Of a stretch of DNA of 64,000 nucleotides, positions 1-6,556 are shown in pieces. The DNA comes from Roseobacter fucihabitans (GTDB lineage: Bacteria; Pseudomonadota; Alphaproteobacteria; Rhodobacterales; Rhodobacteraceae), in contig NZ_CP143425.1 in assembly GCF_014337925.2 (NCBI RefSeq), forward strand, positions 19,367-83,366, read 5' to 3'. The notes under the pieces are model-generated. The model worked only from the letters and a program-made list of their open reading frames with translations, ran no database searches and was not told the origin of the DNA. Numbering within the stretch: the first letter of the stretch is position 1; each line of letters starts with the position of its first letter. Position numbers and translations under genes: made by a program.

Positions 1-104
1 ATAAGCCCTTGAGACAAGGCCTTATCGCATAAAACATCCTTTCGAGGAGGCGTGCAGCACCGGGGGCCGAAAGCCCCTTCCCCGCTATCAAAGAGGCATC
101 CGCT

Positions 105-323
105 ATGCTTGTGAACTTCTACACGCCGCGAGGCGACGACCACGAGTTGATCCATGCAACCCGTCTCGACATTCTGGGGGCATTGCCACGGGTGGGAGAT
201 GAAATTCACATAGACGATTTTCAGGGCGTCGTCGGCGTTGTTCGATGGCGGATCAACGACGGCAAGCAGCTTGTCGCCGTTATGGTTGATGAGTTCGCCC
301 TAGACACTGCCAAACCTTCTTAG
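105..323 (+). CDS. Small hypothetical protein (72 aa)
   Basis: I do not recognise this soluble, acidic 72-residue protein. It has an AGAGG ribosome site about 8 bases before the ATG and follows a GGGGC/GCCCC hairpin (63-77) that could end an upstream transcript lying outside the window. Its 3' end meets the 3' end of the minus-strand gene beside it with a 4-base overlap. There is no signal peptide or membrane segment. It probably belongs to the plasmid-leading gene set near ardC; the function is unknown. Confidence 0.55.
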   Translation: MLVNFYTPRGDDHELIHATRLDILGALPRVGDEIHIDDFQGVVGVVRWRINDGKQLVAVMVDEFALDTAKPS

Positions 324-697
324 CCCCGATAAAACGCCTCGTTATGATCGAGCCATTGGCGCATTTTTTCTAGGTGCGATCTGACTTGGTGCATAGTCTC
401 GCGCACCGTCCAAAATGTGCCGAAGGCGCACACGGCTAACACCATATAGAATGCCCGATTTGTGAGCCATGAAATGTCCCACATCACATAGGCCAACATG
501 GCAATGACCACGAAACAGCCAATCAGCAACGACGAAAGAACCGCGCGGGTTCTGTGTCGATAGGCTTCTGTCAGCAGTTGATCGTGGCCGCTGGCGAGGA
601 TTGGTTCAACAACACGCCCCTGCCAGTCCTCATGCGCGTTTCTTTGAGCGACCACTCGCTGGCGAAGTTCAAGCAAAGATCGAAGGGGGTTCCTCAT
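320..697 (-). CDS. Small two-helix membrane protein
   Basis: A 125-residue hypothetical protein read from the internal ATG at 697; a longer frame to 820 exists, but its first 41 residues look non-coding. A basic, polar N-terminal part (about 50 residues) is followed by two adjacent hydrophobic helices (about residues 55-75 and 82-102) and a charged C-terminal tail ending in EAFYRG. This suggests an inner-membrane protein with both ends in the cytoplasm. No family is recognised. It is convergent with the preceding small gene. Confidence 0.45.
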   Translation of the reverse strand: MRNPLRSLLELRQRVVAQRNAHEDWQGRVVEPILASGHDQLLTEAYRHRTRAVLSSLLIGCFVVIAMLAYVMWDISWLTNRAFYMVLAVCAFGTFWTVRETMHQVRSHLEKMRQWLDHNEAFYRG

Positions 698-847
698 AGG
701 TCCAGTGTACCATAGCCGTGTCGAATTCACACCGTCCGTCTTTGTTTCGACGCGATCACGGCGAGCTTCGCCGATGATCACGCTTTTGCACCAACGCTTG
801 AGATGGTCCTGACAATTCAAACTAAGCGCCCAAGTTTGGTCCCAATC

Positions 848-876
848 CCGGCAAGCGCATTCGCGCTTAATGCCGG
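848..876. repeat. Strong stem-loop CCGGCA/AGCGC
   Basis: Nested inverted repeats: CCGGCA (848-853) pairs with TGCCGG (871-876), and AGCGC (854-858) pairs with GCGCT (863-867) around an ATTC loop, with a three-base bulge. It lies just upstream of a 29-codon ORF. Its 13-base core GCGCATTCGCGCT (855-867) recurs exactly at 1756-1768, upstream of ardC. No T-run follows, so it is more likely an operator or leader structure than a terminator. Confidence 0.5.
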
Positions 877-905
877 ATTGTCATCCAAACATTTGGAGCT
901 GCCCC

Positions 906-995
906 ATGACATCTGCGATCATCTTTGGTTCTATCCTCGCCGCCGCCTTCATTGTTGAGATGCGTCAGCATCCCTCCCCTGGGTTTTGGCGCTAA
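906..995 (+). CDS. Putative 29-residue membrane peptide
   Basis: A short frame begins ATGACATCTGCG with GGAG seven bases upstream (895-898). It encodes a hydrophobic stretch (residues 4-17) and a polar tail ending in PGFWR. It lies directly after the stem-loop at 848-876. The good ribosome site and hydrophobic bias favour a real small membrane peptide, but there is no homology support. Confidence 0.35.
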   Translation: MTSAIIFGSILAAAFIVEMRQHPSPGFWR

Positions 996-1060
996 GGCCA
1001 GACCTCCATGTCGTCGAGGTAGGCTTGTCCGGCTTCAAGGATCGTCACACCGATGATGGG

Positions 1061-1168
1061 CTAGTCGAGGGCCGCTTGCAGGTTGATCCATCCGAGCCGT
1101 TCGGCCTGTTGCGCCCCAGCTAGGATTTGATCGTCGCTTAGGTCAGCCATGAATTCATGGGCTTTCAT
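1061..1168 (-). CDS. Possible 35-aa small protein
   Basis: Read from the ATG at 1168, this frame gives an acidic helical peptide (MADLSDDQILAGAQQAERL in its middle). The ribosome site is weak (GAGG about 17 bases away), and the start sits within an intergenic element common in Rhodobacteraceae. It may be the tail of a degraded gene rather than an expressed one. Confidence 0.3.
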   Translation of the reverse strand: MKAHEFMADLSDDQILAGAQQAERLGWINLQAALD

Positions 1169-1223
1169 CTTGCCAAAAATATCCTCGGGGGAGCGCCCGA
1201 AGGGCGCGGGGGCAGACAGCCCC
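1162..1223. repeat. Rhodobacteraceae-style intergenic hairpin element
   Basis: Two adjacent hairpins, GCGCCC/GGGCGC (1193-1207) and GGGGC/GCCCC (1209-1223), are followed on the minus strand by CCGAGGATATTTTTGGCA. Elements of this shape with the phrase GAGGATATTTTTGG are familiar to me between genes of Rhodobacter and Paracoccus relatives. That is recalled, not searched. It probably terminates the minus-strand gene that ends at 1227. Confidence 0.4.
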
Positions 1224-1226
1224 TCC

Positions 1227-1502
1227 CTACCTATACGGACCACGATACGGTTCCCCAATAAGCTGGATATGCGGGCATCCCAAGATGAAGCTGGTCGCGG
1301 CGTGCAGCGAACGGAAATAGATGCAATGTGCTTTGCTCGCTGACCATAGTGTATGGGGTTTGCTGGCATAGTTCCCGGTCCCGACATGGCGTTGCAGCCA
1401 TTGTCGGGTCAGCTCGTTTGTCGCGGGGTCTGCGCGCACGCTGAGACGGACAGGGAATTCCCGATCCATGATGTCGTAGCGGTGTGGTGATTTACTCCCC
1501 AT
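1227..1502 (-). CDS. Hypothetical protein (91 aa)
   Basis: I take the ATG at 1502; a longer frame starts with TTG at 1547. The protein carries a recognisable coding composition in the phrase MDREFPVRLSVRA and a central WSASKAHCIYFRSL segment, with no membrane helix. It ends just before a double hairpin that could stop transcription. No family is recognised. It is probably a plasmid-associated small protein of the ardC neighbourhood. Confidence 0.45.
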   Translation of the reverse strand: MGSKSPHRYDIMDREFPVRLSVRADPATNELTRQWLQRHVGTGNYASKPHTLWSASKAHCIYFRSLHAATSFILGCPHIQLIGEPYRGPYR

Positions 1503-1828
1503 TGCGGAGAACATAAGCAGAACACATAGCGTTGATCCAGAGGGCAATGCGATCTGCGATCACGCCCAACCTGGTCCCTTGGGGTTCGGACAAGCCGAAC
1601 GCCACTGCGGGACGTTGGCGGCAGGGATGCCGCCGGATTTAAGCGAAATAGACAGACCCGTGTTGTCGGCTGCGCCTCCTGCCCGCGCCAGTCCGTCGAT
1701 TTCGCTCAATTCCTCCCAATCCTTCCTTTCATCGCATTCGAGGTTTCAGGAGCAGGCGCATTCGCGCTGTCCCTTAACCCCGATCCATTGGGCAACAGAC
1801 CCAAGCGACACCGCAAAGGAGAACCGTC

Positions 1829-2728
1829 ATGTCGAAATATGATGTCTATACGGAAGTCACAAACCAGATCATTGAGGCACTGGAACAAGGTGTGAAGCCG
1901 TGGGAATGCCCGTGGCAGAAGAACGCCGCTGCCCTGCCATTGCGGGTCACCGGAGACAGCTATCGCGGGATCAACCATGTTCTGTTGAACCTAAAAGCAT
2001 GGGCGCAAGGCTATCGCAATCCAGTCTGGATGACGTTCAAGCAGGCAAAGGACTTGGGTGGAATGGTGCGCAAGGGCGAGAAGTCATCGCTTGTGGTCAA
2101 ATATGGCACGTTCGAAGCGAAGGACGAAGCACCGGAAGGCGGGATGGAGGCCAAGACGCGGGGGTATCTGAAAGCCTATCGCGTGTTCAATGTGCAGCAA
2201 ATCGACGGGCTGGACGATCAATTCCCGACACCTGACGAGGCCGAGCCGCTGGCAACGCGGCCTATTGAGCAGCTTTCGCACATTGCCGCCAACATGGTCG
2301 AGAGTATGGGCATGGGCTATGCGGAAGGTGGGGACCGGGCATGCTATGTCCCGTCTTTGGATAAGGTTCACATGCCCGAACTGCCGAAGTTCAAGGCGGC
2401 AGAGTTGTTCTATTCAACGCTTTTTCATGAGTTGTCCCATGCCACAGGTCACAAGCGCCGGTGCGACCGTACGAAGGATAAGGCCGGGTCCAAGTTTGGG
2501 AATGCGGTCTATGCGATGGAAGAACTTGTTGCCGAAATATCATCGGCAATGGTGGGTGCGCAGCTTGGTTTTCAACCGGGCCACATCGAGGACAGCGCGG
2601 CTTACGTTCAGTCGTGGTTGAAAGTAATGCGCGACGACAAGCGTGCTATTGTCAAAGCAGCGGCGGCGGCGCAGCGATCTGCGGATTATCTCATGGAGAA
2701 AGCTGGAGAGATTGCAGAGGTCGCTTAG
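1829..2728 (+). CDS. ardC: ArdC-family antirestriction protein
   Basis: ArdC proteins bind single-stranded DNA through an N-terminal domain and carry a zincin-like metallopeptidase domain. They protect incoming plasmid DNA from host restriction during conjugation. Here the N-terminus has the typical YTEVTNQIIEALEQGVKPW phrase (residues about 4-22). A zinc-binding HELSH motif lies near residue 207, and a later conserved Glu (in MEELVAEISSA) could be the third ligand. The length (299 aa) fits the family. GGAG precedes the ATG. It sits in the leading region beside the transfer genes, as expected for a gene needed early after entry. Confidence 0.9.
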   Translation: MSKYDVYTEVTNQIIEALEQGVKPWECPWQKNAAALPLRVTGDSYRGINHVLLNLKAWAQGYRNPVWMTFKQAKDLGGMVRKGEKSSLVVKYGTFEAKDEAPEGGMEAKTRGYLKAYRVFNVQQIDGLDDQFPTPDEAEPLATRPIEQLSHIAANMVESMGMGYAEGGDRACYVPSLDKVHMPELPKFKAAELFYSTLFHELSHATGHKRRCDRTKDKAGSKFGNAVYAMEELVAEISSAMVGAQLGFQPGHIEDSAAYVQSWLKVMRDDKRAIVKAAAAAQRSADYLMEKAGEIAEVA

Positions 2729-2763
2729 GCCCCTGCCCTACCGTTGCAGCGGAGGCTTGTTTT

Positions 2764-3180
2764 TCAGATGCAGGTGAAGGCTGGCGCGTCGCCCAGGTTC
2801 ATTGCCCGGGTTGTGTCCCCTACGGTTAACTCAACACGTTGCGTGTTGCGCAGGCCCTCAAGGATCGGATGCCAGACGTTTTCAGCCAGGTCACGCTTTG
2901 CCAACCTTCCATGGACAAGTGGTGCGGTGATCGTCTGACCGTCGGGAAAGGCGAGCGTGGCCATTGTGGTCAAATCGGAGTCTCCCCCCAACACGATCAG
3001 AACCATGCTTTCGGTCCCGCCATAGACACGGTTGGGATCGCAGACGAGGCGGATGGTGGCCCCATTGTCTGTGGTGGAATATAGATCAAGACCGCGCGTA
3101 AAATCATGTTCCCATGCCACGGCGGGTGTCGCGGCAAGGGCAGCGATGAGCATAAAAACAAGGCGGTTTTTGAAACGCAT
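2764..3180 (-). CDS. Secreted hypothetical protein
   Basis: Read from the ATG at 3180, which has AAAGGA about ten bases upstream. A short basic start (MRFKNR) and a hydrophobic core end at an AVA signal peptidase site near residue 22, so the mature protein is about 116 residues and periplasmic. The mature part is beta-rich and contains two Cys (in RLVCDP and the terminal FTCI) that could form a disulfide. It resembles small periplasmic proteins found near alphaproteobacterial transfer loci, but I cannot name a family. Confidence 0.6.
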   Translation of the reverse strand: MRFKNRLVFMLIAALAATPAVAWEHDFTRGLDLYSTTDNGATIRLVCDPNRVYGGTESMVLIVLGGDSDLTTMATLAFPDGQTITAPLVHGRLAKRDLAENVWHPILEGLRNTQRVELTVGDTTRAMNLGDAPAFTCI

Positions 3181-3233
3181 TGGCTGACGTCCTTTCGGAG
3201 CCAATTTAGCATTTTTTCAGCGAAATTGGAAGG

Positions 3234-3452
3234 TCACGCGTCTCGTTCAGCGGCGAGAACCCACTTACTTTGCCAGATATCAAAGGTGGCAAATAAAGTG
3301 CCCTGCGGGTCGAGGATCTTCAACGTGCTAGAGGTCTCTTTATTCAGCATGTAAGACGCCCCAAACACCCGGAGGGTTTCGGGTGATGGCGAGTAGACAA
3401 CGCCGACATCGACGGCGTCATCCTCGCTGCGCATGGAGAACATATCAGTCAT
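3234..3452 (-). CDS. Small hypothetical protein (72 aa)
   Basis: A 72-residue soluble protein of unknown function. Its ATG overlaps the end of the upstream 53-residue gene (the TATGACTGA overlap at 3445-3453), so the two are translationally coupled. The central phrase LKILDPQGTLFATFDIWQ suggests a beta-hairpin fold. No motif is identified. Confidence 0.5.
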   Translation of the reverse strand: MTDMFSMRSEDDAVDVGVVYSPSPETLRVFGASYMLNKETSSTLKILDPQGTLFATFDIWQSKWVLAAERDA

Positions 3453-3606
3453 AATCGTAAATCACGTCCTCTCGCACGATATCATCTTTCCATTTCGGTG
3501 TTCGCGCCCCGGTGTTCCATTCATAAAGATATCCTATGATATCCCGCGTTTTGGCATCGAGAATGCGGGCTACGGCTTTTCCTTCAATCTTCCGTTTTCG
3601 CATCAT
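3445..3606 (-). CDS. Small YEWNTG-motif protein, copy 1
   Basis: A 53-residue basic protein starting ATGATG at 3606 with AAAGGA eight bases upstream. The core reads AVARILDAKTRDIIGYLYEW followed by NTG, then a PKWK phrase and an acidic DVIYDYD tail. It is clearly related to the C-terminal half of the protein at 44845-45096, which shares GxLYEWNTG, a P-R/K-WK phrase and the DVxY ending. No known domain is recognised. Having two copies about 41 kb apart suggests a plasmid family of regulatory or structural small proteins. Confidence 0.6.
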   Translation of the reverse strand: MMRKRKIEGKAVARILDAKTRDIIGYLYEWNTGARTPKWKDDIVREDVIYDYD

Positions 3607-3957
3607 GATCAAATCCTTTCGCGATGCGGTTGGGTTTTGCGCCCCCTTCCGCCAGTGGCGAAGCCTCGGCTGAACTGACTAGCCGAATGGCCTCATGCCA
3701 TTCGACTGGACAGAGCAGAGAGGGCGCAGCCCGTCCTGCGTCCGGAGACGGATCGAAGACAGGGGGCCAGAGGGCAAAAAATTGGGGGACCGCGCAAAGC
3801 GTGGGGGAGCCGATTTTCTGTCCGGAGGCTGGCGCGCTTGCGCGACATCACAACCCCTGTTGAGAGCCGGGACCGGATGGCAGGCGGATCAAGAAAAGGA
3901 AAAGTGCCGACGCGCCTAGAGCGAAGCGGAAGGCGTGTTGTCTTTATTCAATGCAAT
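3607..3957. other. Gene-free stretch with stem-loop
   Basis: I see no credible gene here. A perfect 8-bp inverted repeat, CGAATGGC (3684-3691) and GCCATTCG (3697-3704) around a CTCAT loop, is the main structure. The rest is G-rich on the plus strand with runs such as GGGGGCC and GGGGGAG. It could be part of an origin or transfer-control region, but nothing in it proves that. Confidence 0.4.
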
Positions 3958-3974
3958 ACCGCGTTTCACGCGGT
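3958..3974 (-). terminator. Terminator-like hairpin after virC2
   Basis: ACCGCG (3958-3963) and CGCGGT (3969-3974) form a stem just beyond the virC2 stop on the minus strand, followed by an A/T-rich ATTGCATTGAATAAAG. The T-run is weak, so termination efficiency is uncertain. Confidence 0.5.
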
Positions 3975-3984
3975 GTTTCTGTAG

Positions 3985-4593
3985 TTATTCTCGGGATAGC
4001 TCTTGCAGAACTTCTTCCAAGCATTTCCAGAATAACGGTTCAAACTGCCCTCGTAACATCGCCGTGTCAGAAGATAGCCCATATGGATCATTCTCGGCGC
4101 GCAGATGATCAATCAAGTCCGTGTTGATCCGTTTTGTTGTCTGGTAGCCGTCGCGGATTGGTAGGCGGTCAGCATCCGGCTTCTCGATGAACTCACGTTT
4201 TGGGTCGAAGAGCTGGACGGCTTTGCGCCCTGCTAAGCGGATTGGAACTTTGCGGTCGATCCCTTTTGCGGCAAGGTCGTCTATTGCAGCGCCGTGCGCG
4301 CGTGTGATTGCTGCCGTTAGATGAACCTCCCGCGTAGCGCCGGATTGCGCCGGTGTTGCGGGTTCGTGAGACTTTACCTTGGGCTTTCGTGTGGCATTGG
4401 GCTTTGGTGCGGGCGCTTCGGTCTTGCTATGGCGTTTTAGGCCTTGGTCGCTCTCGATCTTCTTTGGGGCGGCCTGGGCTTTGGCTGCGATAGCTGTAGG
4501 TGTGGTCTCGGACGGTTGATCAGACTTTCTCGGTAGGTTTGAGTGATACTTCGGGTCACTACCCTTGATGGCCGTTCGTTGCTTGCGGGGCAT
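3985..4593 (-). CDS. virC2: VirC2-like transfer enhancer protein
   Basis: VirC2 acts with VirC1 at the overdrive element near the transfer origin in Agrobacterium and raises DNA processing and transfer. This protein is 202 aa, the same size as Agrobacterium VirC2 as I recall it. It has a disordered, basic, Pro/Ala-rich first half (about residues 1-90) and a compact C-terminal half with GRKAVQLFDPKREFIEKP and a helical end typical of the ribbon-helix-helix-like VirC2 fold. Its ATG overlaps the virC1 stop (TAATG), and the order virC1-virC2 is the classical one. Confidence 0.75.
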   Translation of the reverse strand: MPRKQRTAIKGSDPKYHSNLPRKSDQPSETTPTAIAAKAQAAPKKIESDQGLKRHSKTEAPAPKPNATRKPKVKSHEPATPAQSGATREVHLTAAITRAHGAAIDDLAAKGIDRKVPIRLAGRKAVQLFDPKREFIEKPDADRLPIRDGYQTTKRINTDLIDHLRAENDPYGLSSDTAMLRGQFEPLFWKCLEEVLQELSRE

Positions 4594-5306
4594 TATGTGG
4601 CCTCCGTTACTTCTTTGAGGATGGCGGCAGCTTCGTCTAAGGCTTCGTCAAAATACTTGGCATGTATGCGGCCAAGCGGATTAATCCCACTGCGTTTGGT
4701 TTGAGCGATTGTGTGTAACAATCCTTCTTTCGATGCTTCGCGGTGCTGTTTGCGTGACATGAAGAAATGCGAAACAACTGGAAATTCATCAAACGCCCGG
4801 TCTTCGAATTCGAGTTCGGTTTTGCTCTGCTTGGCGGGTACATCAGAAAGGACGACGTGAAAGGATGGGAGCGCTTCGGGGTCTTCGGCGCGGTCGGCAA
4901 GGCCTTTGTACCATTCGAATGTGTCGTTGGTGCTTTTCCAATCATCCATGCTTAGTTTCATTGGAAGGATGATAACGTCACTAGCAGCAGCCAGATCATC
5001 GGCCCAGGCCCCTGCCGCGCCCATCGTATCCACAAAAATGTAGTCAACATCACCAGCTTCGTAGGCTTGGTCAGTTCTTGTGCCAAGCTCGTCTGAAAAT
5101 TCTAAATGCTCGACGACCAAAAGAGGATCATTGATCCCCAGCGTTGTGGCCCAATTCATCATTCCTTGTTGTGGGTCGGTGTCAAAGATGATGCAGCGCT
5201 TTCCGTCGCGCATGGCGGCACTTGCGAGTGCGCGGATCAGTGTCGTTTTTCCGGCACCGCCCTTCCGGCTCATTACCGCGACGACCTTCATGTCTTCATT
5301 TGCCAT
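4593..5306 (-). CDS. virC1: VirC1-like ParA-family ATPase
   Basis: A 237-aa member of the ParA/MinD ATPase family with the deviant Walker A motif SRKGGAGKTT near residues 13-22, a DTDPQQG switch near 43-49, and DYIFVDTMG as Walker B. VirC1 places relaxosomes at the cell pole and works at overdrive. A partition ParA is the alternative, but coupling to a VirC2-like gene, the lack of a ParB, and the divergent position opposite a relaxase operon favour VirC1. The repeat-rich region directly upstream (5.3-5.6 kb) is a likely binding region for this pair. Confidence 0.8.
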   Translation of the reverse strand: MANEDMKVVAVMSRKGGAGKTTLIRALASAAMRDGKRCIIFDTDPQQGMMNWATTLGINDPLLVVEHLEFSDELGTRTDQAYEAGDVDYIFVDTMGAAGAWADDLAAASDVIILPMKLSMDDWKSTNDTFEWYKGLADRAEDPEALPSFHVVLSDVPAKQSKTELEFEDRAFDEFPVVSHFFMSRKQHREASKEGLLHTIAQTKRSGINPLGRIHAKYFDEALDEAAAILKEVTEAT

Positions 5307-5321
5307 CTGCTTTGCCTCAGT

Positions 5322-5622
5322 GTTGGTTGTTTAGTGTAGGTTGTCAGCGGAACGCGGTACAGTGTCAAGTGTGCAGTAACTACTGTGTAGTGTATAAGTG
5401 CAGAGGTGCAGTGACAGAGGTCAGCGGCATAGTGTTGGTTGCCAGTGAAGCAGTGTCTGAGGTAAGCGGAACGCGGGCCAGTGTCGGAGGCGCAGTGTAA
5501 AAGGCACAGTGTCGAAGGCACAGTGTTGAAGGTATAGTGCATTAGGTAAGATGTAACATGTTCAAGGTATCAGGCATAGTAGCGGAGGTGCAGTGCATAG
5601 TGTGCAGTGTATGTTGTTCAGG
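5322..5622. repeat. CAGTG-type repeat array (candidate oriT/overdrive control)
   Basis: About 300 bases are filled with variants of AGGTGCAGTGT. The clearest block is a 14-bp tandem repeat with CAGTGT at 5493, 5507 and 5521 and TAGTGC at 5535. A longer phrase, AGCGGAACGCGG, occurs twice (about 5346 and 5465). No ORF of quality exists. The position between virC1 and the relaxase operon fits a transfer-origin accessory region or a partition site. Iterons for replication are less likely because no rep gene adjoins. Confidence 0.65.
5607..5618 (+). promoter_or_regulatory. Overdrive-like word
   Basis: GTGTATGTTGTT closely resembles the core of the Agrobacterium overdrive element as I remember it (GTGTATGTTTGTT). 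It lies at the relaxase-side edge of the repeat array and 300 bases from virC1. The match is by eye only. Confidence 0.35.
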
Positions 5623-5827
5623 CATCTTACTAACCATTTGGGCGGTTTGGCAGTGGCAGCTCGGTGTCGCGGACTGCGGTTGAAGTCGAAATGCGCTCCT
5701 GGAGCGGCACAGAGCGACCATACAGCCCGAACTCGCGTTTTTATAGAGTAGAGTGGCCGAAGACGAGTTGAGGCCCTGTGTGGACCATTTTTGGACTTTC
5801 GGCCGTCATCTTCGGTTTTTGGGCTGG

Positions 5828-5873
5828 TCTCGCCGTGGCCTCGACGGCCTTGCTTCTATGAAGCTCGGCGAGA
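5828..5873. other. Three-way-junction-like inverted repeat
   Basis: TCTCGCCG (5828-5835) pairs with CGGCGAGA (5866-5873). Within it GGCC (5837-5840) pairs with GGCC (5846-5849), and GCTTC (5852-5856) pairs with GAAGC (5860-5864). The outer stem therefore encloses two smaller hairpins. Structured inverted repeats of this kind are common next to nic sites. I could not identify a nick-site consensus. Confidence 0.45.
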
Positions 5874-5892
5874 AACGGAATAACAGATAACA

Positions 5893-5934
5893 TTACAATA
5901 ATAAGGCATTGTATTCACGACCGCATTATTGTAA
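5893..5934. promoter_or_regulatory. Operator-like palindrome upstream of virD genes
   Basis: TTACAATAAT (5893-5902) and ATTATTGTAA (5925-5934) form a perfect 10-bp inverted repeat separated by 22 bases, ending 46 bases before the virD1-like start. The half-site TTACAATAAT recurs at 26602-26611 in front of the virB operon, so a common transfer regulator may bind both. Confidence 0.5.
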
Positions 5935-5980
5935 CAACATCAGTTATGATGATGGCAGGAAATAGGGGTTCTTTGTTCTT

Positions 5981-6556
5981 ATGCCCAAAGGTCGCATCCT
6001 CACTGAATCTGAACGCCTCGTGATTGCCGGCGAAGCGGCAAAAGGCGTTGGGAAGCAGCACCTTGCGCAGCGTTTTGGTGTGACAAGGCGAACAATCGAC
6101 TACACGATCAAACGGGAAAAAGATCGACGCCGTGACACGGGCATTCGAACCGCTGCGGCAAGCGTCACAGTGACCCCAGACGAAATGAACGCGTTCGATG
6201 CGGTACTTGCGAAGCATGGTTTCGGTAGTCGAGCGGATGGATTGCGAGCGTTGATGCAGGCGTCCAGTGGCATTTTCGTGCCGGATGAACATCTTTCCAG
6301 CGACCTTATGAGCTTCCGTGCGGCGCTCAATCGTGTCGGAAACAACATCACCCAGATTGCGCGTCGGATGAATGAAGCGAAGAAACGGGGGATGCCCGCG
6401 CCCTGGTCTGACAGGCAGTATGAGGAAGTCCGCTCGCTTGCGGGTATGATTTTGGAGATGGGCGACCAGATTGATTTACTGGTCAGACGTCGGAATTCTG
6501 TCATGGCCGTGACGGTCGATGATGTGTTGAGGGAGTTTGCTTTTGGCACGGAATAG
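5981..6556 (+). CDS. VirD1/MobC-like relaxosome accessory protein
   Basis: A 191-aa protein that starts with a helix-turn-helix-like region (ESERLVIAGEAAKGVGKQHL, residues 8-27) and has the MobC/VirD1 hallmark SSDLMSFRAALNRVGNNITQ in its second half. Such proteins help the relaxase open and nick oriT. It lies directly upstream of the relaxase, whose start overlaps its 3' end, as virD1 precedes virD2. It is larger than typical MobC because of the added N-terminal DNA-binding segment, which might also let it regulate the operon from the palindrome at 5893. Confidence 0.75.
   Translation: MPKGRILTESERLVIAGEAAKGVGKQHLAQRFGVTRRTIDYTIKREKDRRRDTGIRTAAASVTVTPDEMNAFDAVLAKHGFGSRADGLRALMQASSGIFVPDEHLSSDLMSFRAALNRVGNNITQIARRMNEAKKRGMPAPWSDRQYEEVRSLAGMILEMGDQIDLLVRRRNSVMAVTVDDVLREFAFGTE

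Noticed and set aside
3684..3704. oriT nick region at the 8-bp hairpin
   Set aside because: The hairpin is perfect but no nic consensus or relaxase gene adjoins; the 5.3-5.98 kb region is a stronger candidate.
4593..5306. Plasmid partition ParA
   Set aside because: No ParB-like gene adjoins, while a VirC2-sized partner is translationally coupled; VirC1 is the better fit, although partition is not excluded.
5322..5622. CRISPR array
   Set aside because: Repeat units are 11-14 bp, imperfect and without regular spacers, and no cas genes are present.
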